64,000 nt of DNA from Paludisphaera soli (GTDB taxonomy: Bacteria > Planctomycetota > Planctomycetia > Isosphaerales > Isosphaeraceae): positions 186,001 to 250,000 of the forward strand of contig NZ_JAALJI010000007.1 in the NCBI RefSeq assembly GCF_011064595.1, given 5' to 3'. Position numbers and translations under genes: made by a program. Shown one piece after another: positions 58,158 through 64,000 of the stretch. The notes under the pieces are model-generated. The model had not been told where the DNA came from, did no database searches, and was given only the letters and a program-made list of their open reading frames with translations. The first letter of the stretch is position 1. Each line of letters begins with the position of its first letter.

Positions 58158-58688
58158 ATGAAAGCCGAGCTGATCCCCGACAACGGCGACCCGCCGATCG
58201 CGATCACCCGCGACGTGACGATCGTGGGCCGGCGGGACTTCGCCGACGTGGTCATCGACCACCCCAGTCTGTCCAAGCGCCACGCGGTCCTCGTCAAGAC
58301 GGACGGCCTTCTGGTCATCCGGGACCTGATCACCACGAACGGCACGAAGGTGAAAGGCCAGCGGATCCGCTGGGCCGCGCTCCTGCCGGGCGACCGGATC
58401 GCCCTCGGCGGCTACAAGCTGCGCGTCTATCTGGGCCCCGACGACGCCATGTCTCCGTCGGAACTTTATCTCAAGCGGGCCGGCAAGGCCGCCGAGTTGC
58501 GCGGGGCCGGCGAGGCCCTCCACAAGGTCGACCCGATCCAGGCCCGTCGCTTCGGCTCGTTCGCGGCCCCCTCGGTCGAGCAGATGCCCAGCAGCTCGTT
58601 CGACGAGGTCCCGTACACCGGCCGCGCGAACTCCCTAGACGGGGCCGATCTCATCGACGAGGACGACTCGATCATCGAGCTGGACTGA
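58158..58688 (+). CDS. FHA domain protein with acidic C-terminus
   Basis: 176 residues. The FHA domain occupies residues about 18-95: VTIVGRRDFADVVID (GR loop), LSKRHAVLVK (S..H), LITTNGTKVKGQRI (the T-N-G-T core) and GDRIALGGYKLRVYLG. The tail (SLDGADLIDEDDSIIELD) is acidic like that of the FHA protein at 10005. It would bind phosphothreonine in a kinase partner. It begins about 260 bases upstream-divergent of the WXXGXW gene start and is followed by the HEAT-sialidase gene 96 bases on. Confidence 0.86.
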   Translation: MKAELIPDNGDPPIAITRDVTIVGRRDFADVVIDHPSLSKRHAVLVKTDGLLVIRDLITTNGTKVKGQRIRWAALLPGDRIALGGYKLRVYLGPDDAMSPSELYLKRAGKAAELRGAGEALHKVDPIQARRFGSFAAPSVEQMPSSSFDEVPYTGRANSLDGADLIDEDDSIIELD

Positions 58689-58784
58689 TCCGCCCCGCCG
58701 GAGCGGCGCGACGGCCCGGGGATCCTGCTATCATCGGCGGACCCTGACCACACCGCTCGCAACCGCCTGGGGAAGCGACACGCC

Positions 58785-60716
58785 ATGGCTCGAAGAAGTC
58801 CCGCCCGGGCCGCGACGGCCCTGCTGCTCCTACTGACCCTCCGTCCGCCCCTCGCCGAGGTTTCGGCCGACCCGCTCGTCCTGGACGACGCCGACCGCGA
58901 CCGCTGCCTGACGATCCTCCGGGAAGGCCTGGCCTCGGACGACTTCTGGCCGTCGATGCACGCCGCCGAGGCGCTCTCGGGCGAGGGGTTCGGAGTCGAG
59001 GTCCGCGAGGCTCTCGCGCCCAGGCTCCCCGCCGAGACCGACGGCCGTCGCCGATGCGGGCTCGCCCGCGAGCTGGTCCGCGCCGGCGACCTGGCCCGGA
59101 CGAGGGCCTTGCTCGAAGTCCTGGCCTCGCCCGAAGCCGACGCCCACTCCCACGCCGCCGAGAGCCTGTACAAGGTCGGCGAGATCGGCGACGGCCTCCT
59201 CCTTCGCCGGGCCCTGGAAACACCCGAGCCGAGCCTGAAGTCCCTGATGGCGGCCGCGGCGCTGGCGCGTTGGGGGAATCCGAAGGCCTACGAACATCTG
59301 CGGGCCGCCGTCGGCCGCGAGGACGAGTCGCTCGCCCGGACGGCCGCCTGGATCCTCGGCCGGGTCGGCGATCCCCGCGACCTGCCGGCGCTCCGGGCCG
59401 GTCGCGACCGCTTCGCCACCCCGCTGACGCGCGCCTACTTCGAGCATGCGCTGGCCGCGCTCGGCGACGCCGAGGGTCGTGCGGCCCTGGTCGCGAACCT
59501 GGGCCACGAAGACGCTCAGGTCCGGGTCTACGCCGCCGAGTTCGCGGCCGAGGCCCGGGCGGTCGAGGCGAAGGGCTCGCTCCAGAGGCTGCTGGACGAT
59601 CCGACGCTCGACGTCCGCATCCGCGCCTCGCAGGCGTTGCTGGCGCTGGCGAAGCCGGCCCCGGCGGACGCCGCCGCCTCGTTCGCCGTCGACGTGTTCC
59701 CGGCCGATGCGGCGCATCCCCGGTACAGCGAGGGGGGGATCGTCGCCCTCCGTGACGGCCGGCTGCTCTACGCGACGACCGAGTTCGACGGCAGCACGTC
59801 CGACTTCGCGAAGGCCCGGATCGTGGCGGTCGAGTCGGCCGACGAGGGCCGGACCTGGGGATCAAAGCGCGTCCTCCAGGAGAACGTCGGCCGGACGAAC
59901 GTCATGTCGGCCACGCTCCGTCGCCTCGTCACGGGCTCGGTGTACGACGGCCCGATCGGCTTCCTCTACTTGCAGAAGAACTCGTTCACGGACCTCCACG
60001 CCGACCTGCGCCTGTCCGACGACGAGGGGACGACCTTCGGCGAGCCCGTCCGGACGACGACGATCCCCGGCTACCACGTCGTGAACAACGATCGCCTGAC
60101 CGTCCTCTCGACGGGCCGGCTGGTCGTGCCGGCGGCGTCGACGCCCAACGTCGACAAGGGGGGGCATTTCACCTGCGCGTGCTTCCTCTCGGACGACGGC
60201 GGCAAGACCTGGCGGCGGGGCCGGTCGACGGTCGACTACCCGAAGCGAGGCGCGATGGAGCCCGAGGTGCTGGAGCTGGACGACGGCCGGCTCCTGATGC
60301 ACTTTCGCACCCAGCTCGGCCACATCGCCGTGAGCGAGTCGGCCGACGGCGGCGAGACCTGGGGCGAGGCGAGGTCGTGGGGCGTGCCGGCCCCCGAGGC
60401 GCCCTCGACGCTCCGACGGATCCCCTCGACGGGAGACCTCCTGCTGGTCTGGAACGACTCGGTCCGCGATGGGCAGGACCACGGCGGCCGTCGCACGCCG
60501 CTGACCGCCGCCGTCTCGGCCGACGAGGGGAAGACCTGGTCGCGGCCCATCCCGATCGAGGGGTCGGATCGAGACACCTACGCCTACGCGAGCCTCGCCT
60601 TTCACCGGGGGCGGGCGCTCCTGACGTATTACGTCGGGCCCGACTCCTGGGAGCGGCTGTCGTCGCGGTTCCGCTCGATCCCGATCGGCCGGTTCTACGA
60701 GGCGTCGGGACGTTGA
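58785..60716 (+). CDS. exported HEAT-repeat plus exo-alpha-sialidase-like protein
   Basis: 643 residues. Signal peptide (ATALLLLLTLRPPLAEVSA). Residues about 35-290 are HEAT/armadillo-like helical repeats (LEVLASPEADAHSHAAESLYKVG; LAALGDAEGRAALVANLGHEDAQVRVYAAEFAAEA). The rest is a six-bladed sialidase-type propeller with Asp-boxes S-x-D-x-G-x-T-W: SADEGRTWGS, SDDGGKTWRR, SADGGETWGE and SADEGKTWSR, plus FRIP-like YSEGGIVAL at its start. The Arg triad was not mapped with certainty, so sialidase activity is not assured. The fusion of an eukaryote-like scaffold to a sialidase is uncommon. ATG 58785. Confidence 0.83.
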   Translation: MARRSPARAATALLLLLTLRPPLAEVSADPLVLDDADRDRCLTILREGLASDDFWPSMHAAEALSGEGFGVEVREALAPRLPAETDGRRRCGLARELVRAGDLARTRALLEVLASPEADAHSHAAESLYKVGEIGDGLLLRRALETPEPSLKSLMAAAALARWGNPKAYEHLRAAVGREDESLARTAAWILGRVGDPRDLPALRAGRDRFATPLTRAYFEHALAALGDAEGRAALVANLGHEDAQVRVYAAEFAAEARAVEAKGSLQRLLDDPTLDVRIRASQALLALAKPAPADAAASFAVDVFPADAAHPRYSEGGIVALRDGRLLYATTEFDGSTSDFAKARIVAVESADEGRTWGSKRVLQENVGRTNVMSATLRRLVTGSVYDGPIGFLYLQKNSFTDLHADLRLSDDEGTTFGEPVRTTTIPGYHVVNNDRLTVLSTGRLVVPAASTPNVDKGGHFTCACFLSDDGGKTWRRGRSTVDYPKRGAMEPEVLELDDGRLLMHFRTQLGHIAVSESADGGETWGEARSWGVPAPEAPSTLRRIPSTGDLLLVWNDSVRDGQDHGGRRTPLTAAVSADEGKTWSRPIPIEGSDRDTYAYASLAFHRGRALLTYYVGPDSWERLSSRFRSIPIGRFYEASGR

Positions 60717-60737
60717 GCGGGGGCGGGGCGGGGGGAC

Positions 60738-60784
60738 GAAAAAACCGGACGGGCGACTCCCGGATGAGGAGAGTCGCCGTCCGG
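60738..60784 (-). terminator. intrinsic terminator of the fliW-csrA unit
   Basis: CCGGACGGGCGACTC (60745-60759) and GAGTCGCCGTCCGG (60771-60784) form a long stem with one bulge. On the minus strand the stem is followed directly by TTTTTT (complement of 60739-60744), the textbook arrangement for stopping minus-strand transcripts past csrA. It may also stop the plus-strand sialidase transcript. Confidence 0.85.
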
Positions 60785-60884
60785 CCGGATGCGGGACGGT
60801 AGTGGGGGGCGTGGCGGCCGCCGTCGCGTCGGGGCCGCCCATCCAAGCCGGCGAGAGGATCGCCGCCCGAATTCGCTCGTCCGC

Positions 60885-61151
60885 TCAGACCTCGTCGGAC
60901 CGAGTTCGACGCAGGTCGCGTCGGACGGGCGGGTTGAGGCGTTCGATCTGGCGCGCTTCCTGGGGTTCCAGTCGGCTCGCCTGGCGGTTCTCGCGTTGGA
61001 TGGCCTCGTACACCTCCTGGCGGTGTACGGAGATCTCGATGGGGGCCGCGATCCCCAAGCGGACCTTATCGCCCCGAATATCGACCACGGTGATGACGAT
61101 GTCATCCCCGATGATGATACTCTCGTCGCGGTGTCGGGACAGGACCAGCAT
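60885..61151 (-). CDS. csrA: carbon storage regulator CsrA with extended C-terminus
   Basis: 88 residues, longer than the usual 60-65. The core MLVLSRHRDESIIIGDDIVITVVDI, RLGIAAPIEISVHRQEVYEAIQREN is canonical; it continues with a basic tail (RLEPQEARQIERLNPPVRRDLRR). The ATG at 61149-61151 is fixed by MLVLSR. fliW lies 132 bases upstream on the same strand, the standard CsrA-FliW partner arrangement in which FliW sequesters CsrA. The extension may alter binding to FliW or RNA; unproven. Confidence 0.93.
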   Translation of the reverse strand: MLVLSRHRDESIIIGDDIVITVVDIRGDKVRLGIAAPIEISVHRQEVYEAIQRENRQASRLEPQEARQIERLNPPVRRDLRRTRSDEV

Positions 61152-61283
61152 CGTTCTCGGCTCCTTCCTCCTGCCAACGAGGCCCGTGACCATCCCCGAT
61201 CACGTAGCCCGGGCTCTCGGCGACCACGACGAAGACGGGGATGGTGAGAAGCCCGTAAATACCTGAATGACGCATCCCAGGCC

Positions 61284-61769
61284 TCAGGCCGTCGCACGCA
61301 ACGGCGTGAGGCCGGGCAGAAGGGTCGGGGTCGCGGACTGCGACGACCCGCCCGACTCCAGCGGATACCGCACGGGGTAGCGGCTGGAGGTGAGGACGAG
61401 CTGCCTTCCCAGTCGGCGGACGGGATTGAACACGAGGGGGCCCTGGAGGTTGACGGTCAACCCCCCCGCGCCGCCGCGGTTCAGCACGACGTAGATCATG
61501 GCGGCCCGTTCGTCGCTCAGCTCCAACGCCGCCCGATCGCCGGGACGAAGCTCGATCCGGTAGTCGCCGACCGCCAGGGGCGGCGCGACCAGGCCGAAGG
61601 CCAGGTCGGGGGCCGTCGCGCTTTGCAGCCACGACAGGCCCGAGACCACCGGATCGGGGAGGTGGAGGAACTGCGTGTACGAGCGGAATCCCAGCAGGCC
61701 GTCCGGGATCCGGTAGATCTCCGATTCCGGGGCCTGGATCAGACCGAAACGGGTCGTGATGATGTTCAC
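61284..61769 (-). CDS. fliW: flagellar assembly factor FliW-like
   Basis: 161 residues from a GTG at 61767-61769 with GGAGG upstream. It binds and inhibits CsrA, and in flagellates also binds flagellin. Signature: FGLIQAPESEIYRIPDGLLGFRSYTQFLHL (the F-P-x-G-L-x-G-F pattern with IPDGLLGF), then LVAPPLAVGDYRIEL, AAMIYVVLNRGG, LTVNLQGPLVFNPVRRLGRQLVL and SRYPVRYPL. The protein is slightly long because of a C-terminal Ser/Pro-rich tail. No flagellar structural genes are in the window. Divergent-free upstream region 61770-62380. Confidence 0.9.
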   Translation of the reverse strand: MNIITTRFGLIQAPESEIYRIPDGLLGFRSYTQFLHLPDPVVSGLSWLQSATAPDLAFGLVAPPLAVGDYRIELRPGDRAALELSDERAAMIYVVLNRGGAGGLTVNLQGPLVFNPVRRLGRQLVLTSSRYPVRYPLESGGSSQSATPTLLPGLTPLRATA

Positions 61770-62380
61770 TTCCTGGTTACCTCCTTGAACGCCGAGCGGG
61801 GCGCATGCCTGATCGATCCTTCGAGCGTCGTTCGGCATGGCCGGGTTTCCTCGCTCCGGGGCGACGAGCCGGACGGTCCGCGGCCTTCATCTCGCCTCGG
61901 CTCGCCGGCGGAGCCCCCGAGACGGGCACCCCTCCGATCCGCCCCGACGATCCGGCCCCGTCGCCCCCCCCGTTCCGCCCCACGCGGCCACGACGCATCC
62001 CGCAGACTCCGCCCATCGCCGCTCCGTCGGAGGTTTTCCTTCGGGGGAGATGGGCTTGACCGACCGTTATATCGTCCCGCCCCGGCCGGATCTGTGACCG
62101 CCGGATCCGCGATTTACACGCCGGCGCGCACCGCGCAAGGACTGCGCCGGTCGCTCCGCTCGTGACGGCCAGGATAGGCCTGCCGGGCGACCGGCGGATC
62201 CGATCCGATCCGTCCTCGGGCTTTACTGATGCCGACCGGTCGCCGCCGCTTACGGCGAGCCGGGGCGCGCGCCCTTGGTGCGACGGGGAAGGGGGACCCG
62301 GCGTCGACGAGCGGATCAAACTTTCCGGATCGAGGGCGGGCGGCGATCGATCGATCGGGGTTGACGGAAGGGGCCGGAGG
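61770..62380. other. long intergenic region upstream of fliW
   Basis: 611 bases with no gene I would defend; the open frames here are Arg/Gly/Pro-rich shadows. It should include the fliW promoter, but no consensus -35/-10 stands out. TTATAT at 62066-62071 is the only AT-rich spot of note. Confidence 0.35.
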
Positions 62381-62668
62381 TCAGGTCCGGTAGTTCTCTT
62401 CGAGGCCCCACAATCGCTGGAGTTGCCGGTCGCGTTTGCCGGTCTCGTAGCGGTAGATCGCCAGCTCCTCGACGACCTCGTTGGGGGCCGGCCGGTACTC
62501 GTGCTGGCGCTGCTCGGCCTGCTGGAAGACCGGGCCGAGGTGGTCGGAGCAGGCGAAGCCGTAAGTCTTCAGCTCCGCGAAGCGGCCGTCGCTCCACCTC
62601 GCGGCGATCTTGTACGACGCCGGCTCGGAGCACCCCCCGAACGAACAGTGGACCGCTTGGCTGCTCAA
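62381..62668 (-). CDS. small conserved-looking cytoplasmic protein
   Basis: 95 residues, not recognised. CSFGGCSEPASYKIAARWSDGRFAELKTYGFACSDHLG contains a CxxxxC...C pattern (C8, C13, C39 approximately) that could bind zinc, then a charged helical end (EELAIYRYETGKRDRQLQRLW). It starts with TTG (62666-62668). The amino-acid mix and the Cys pattern suggest a real gene. No clear operon partner. Confidence 0.68.
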   Translation of the reverse strand: MSSQAVHCSFGGCSEPASYKIAARWSDGRFAELKTYGFACSDHLGPVFQQAEQRQHEYRPAPNEVVEELAIYRYETGKRDRQLQRLWGLEENYRT

Positions 62669-62826
62669 CGGACGATCCCCGAACTGGTGCGACGCCGGAC
62701 GGCCGGCGGGACTTCGCCGGAACCGCCCGGCATTCTAACCCGCGAGGGCGGGGGGCCGCCAGCCTGGCCGCGCGAGCGGCGATGCGCCGACGGCCGGGCC
62801 GTCCGGGATGGCGTCGCCCTCGCCGC

Positions 62827-63333
62827 TCAGTCGACGAGCGTGAAGTCGATGGTGTTGCTCCTGGGTTCGACTTTCGCCTTGAGCCCGCCGGATTCCGGCG
62901 ATTCGTACTTCTGGGGGATCTCGCTGGGGGCCTTCTTGTAGGCCTTGGCGACGTCCTCCTGCCGGTACAACCCGCCGATCTTGTCGGCGTTGGCCTGGGC
63001 GGCGGCCATGTCGGGCTTCCGCGCGGTGATGGCGACGAGGTAGTCGCCGGGGAAGGCGCCGTCGTCGTCCCCCTGGGTGGAGAGCGTGTAGGCGCCGTCG
63101 GTGATGACGCCGGTGGCCCCGCGCTGATCCGGGCCGCCGCCGCCGGCGGGGTAGAACTGGATCGAGCCGCTGGAGACGGGCTTGTCCTTGTAGGTGACGG
63201 TGCCGGAGACCTTGTAGCGTTCGGCGAGGCCGTCGTCGCCGCAGCCGGCGGCGGTCGCGATGAGGGCCATGGGGGCGAGGATGAGCCAGGTCTTCAGCCG
63301 GGAGACCCGGAGCCGAGGCGAGAATTCCAACAT
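62827..63333 (-). CDS. small lipoprotein with carboxypeptidase-regulatory-like fold
   Basis: 168 residues. A lipoprotein signal (LILAPMALIATAAGC, lipobox ATAAGC with Cys31) anchors it to a membrane. The mature part has KVSGTVTYKDKPVSSGSIQFYPAGGG and GDYLVAITARKPD, a beta-sandwich of the carboxypeptidase-regulatory-like type seen in many planctomycete lipoproteins. It lies about 112 bases downstream of the DUF1559 gene on the same strand, a pairing repeatedly found in planctomycetes. Function unknown. Confidence 0.86.
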   Translation of the reverse strand: MLEFSPRLRVSRLKTWLILAPMALIATAAGCGDDGLAERYKVSGTVTYKDKPVSSGSIQFYPAGGGGPDQRGATGVITDGAYTLSTQGDDDGAFPGDYLVAITARKPDMAAAQANADKIGGLYRQEDVAKAYKKAPSEIPQKYESPESGGLKAKVEPRSNTIDFTLVD

Positions 63334-63398
63334 GGGCTGTGTGGTCCTGAGATCGAGACTTGATGGGCCTGGCGACGAGGAGGATGCGCGGCTTCCGC

Positions 63399-63430
63399 CC
63401 GCCCCGCCGGGCCTCGGCCCGGCGGGGCGG
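63399..63430 (-). terminator. hairpin between DUF1559 gene and the lipoprotein gene
   Basis: A 15-base perfect stem, CCGCCCCGCCGGGCC (63399-63413) with GGCCCGGCGGGGCGG (63416-63430), and a two-base central loop. It could attenuate readthrough from the DUF1559 gene into the lipoprotein gene. No U-tract. Confidence 0.55.
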
Positions 63431-63445
63431 ACGACGGATCGGCGA

Positions 63446-64000
63446 TCAATAGGCGTCGGAGCTGATGACCTCGCCGCCGCTCCGGCTGCCGAGGGCGCAG
63501 TAGATCGGCAGGGCGATGGAGCTCTTGAGGAAGCGCACCGAGCCGTCGCCGAACGCGAAGTTGGCCCCGCCCGGGTGCTTGCTCTTGGCGCCCTTGCTGG
63601 CGTAGCTGAAGCGGTTTTGCCAGTCGGCGCTGCCGAACGGCGTCGAGCCGTCGAGCGGCGCCCGCAGGGTCTGCCAGTTGATCGGGATCGTGGTGCCGAA
63701 CGTCGCGCCGTTGTTGTTCCAGAAGTTGCTGTCGGCCGCCTGGGCGGGCAGGACCTCGCCGACCGCGATCGTGTTCGACGTGCCGTCGGTGATCGAGGCG
63801 ATGGTCACCGCGCCGATGCTCTGGATGCGATAGGAGAACATGCCGCGGAGCTGCCCGCCGGATTCCGCGCTGACCTGGTCGTTGAATCGGGTGCCCCAGA
63901 AGCCGGGATAGCCGATGCGGACCTGGCCGGCGGCCAGCGTGGGCGGATATGGGAAGGTCTCCCAGGGGTTCTGGCCCGACGTCAGCGCGCCGATGGCGTA
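63446..64000 (-). CDS. DUF1559 domain protein, C-terminal part (runs off the right edge)
   Basis: At least 184 residues of the C-terminus, continuing without a stop to base 64000 (the frame reads ...YAIGALTSGQNPWETFPYPP...). The DUF1559 hallmarks are visible: ITDGTSNTIAVGEVLP, SKHPGGANFAFGDGSVRFLKSSI and the end ALGSRSGGEVISSDAY. These are pilin-like secreted proteins with an N-terminal prepilin-type helix (outside the window) and are expanded in planctomycetes. The lipoprotein gene follows on the same strand, after a hairpin. Confidence 0.9.
   Translation of the reverse strand, partial: YAIGALTSGQNPWETFPYPPTLAAGQVRIGYPGFWGTRFNDQVSAESGGQLRGMFSYRIQSIGAVTIASITDGTSNTIAVGEVLPAQAADSNFWNNNGATFGTTIPINWQTLRAPLDGSTPFGSADWQNRFSYASKGAKSKHPGGANFAFGDGSVRFLKSSIALPIYCALGSRSGGEVISSDAY

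Noticed and set aside
61777-62319. 180-codon minus-strand frame upstream of fliW
   Set aside because: Arg/Gly/Pro/Ser-rich, no ribosome site, no recognisable motif; treated as non-coding.

Overview
The window is very GC-rich and gene-dense and reads as a chromosomal segment of a planctomycete, most likely of the Isosphaeraceae (Singulisphaera/Paludisphaera-like). The pointers are ECF sigma factors with membrane-spanning C-terminal extensions, a DUF1559 protein followed by a small lipoprotein, an HYExAFE-family protein, DUF1571, a WXXGXW-repeat/glycine-rich protein, FHA proteins with acidic tails, and 'ES(L/M)E(S/T)R-LLS' type N-termini. The genus is inference; no rRNA, tRNA, CRISPR array, prophage or insertion sequence was recognised.

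Layout. 1-15.3 kb: a surface-type protein gene broken by an in-frame TGA (130-771); two ECF sigma factors of one shared architecture (972-2342 minus, 8301-9773 plus) flanking a tandem thioredoxin protein, mfd with a small membrane protein, and a receiver-like protein; an FHA protein; a small secreted protein; glmS; then a DUF4214/ParB-like gene broken by three frameshifts and a stop (13687-15268). 15.6-28.9 kb: a nucleotide-sugar epimerase and a family 4 glycosyltransferase, a TlpA-like protein whose CxxC has become CTPN, a two-gene ABC exporter, a macro-domain protein, a soluble histidine kinase overlapping a response regulator with a SpoIIE phosphatase, an alpha/beta hydrolase, and aroB-dprA. 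29.2-33.4 kb: a tight plus-strand run of M50 protease, YkgJ-type cysteine cluster protein, HYExAFE nuclease-like protein, 70-residue membrane protein, class V aminotransferase and coaD. 33.4-38.2 kb: a J-domain protein, an mcsA-mcsA-mcsB protein arginine kinase operon with a promoter that carries a palindromic operator-like site, then trpE.

38.5-50.4 kb: two small membrane proteins, an MFS transporter, a GH15-like glucoamylase, a sugar isomerase/epimerase-like protein, a csrA with an AT-rich leader, an MBL hydrolase overlapping a metallophosphoesterase, DUF1571, rimI and a zinc-ribbon protein. 50.6-64 kb: a PQQ-like beta-propeller protein, purH, 6-phosphofructokinase, the WXXGXW/Gly-rich protein, a second FHA protein, a HEAT-repeat plus sialidase fusion, fliW-csrA with a strong terminator, a small conserved protein, and the lipoprotein/DUF1559 pair running off the right edge.

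Most genes are housekeeping or envelope functions in short operons. The regulatory content is unusually rich: two sigma/sensor fusions, a kinase plus SpoIIE phosphatase, two CsrA proteins of which one sits with FliW, two FHA proteins and protein-arginine phosphorylation. The observations most worth checking are the palindrome in the mcsA promoter and the duplicated McsA, the two broken surface-protein genes, the CsrA/FliW arrangement and the csrA leader repeats, and the shared C-terminal sensor-like domain of the two sigma factors.
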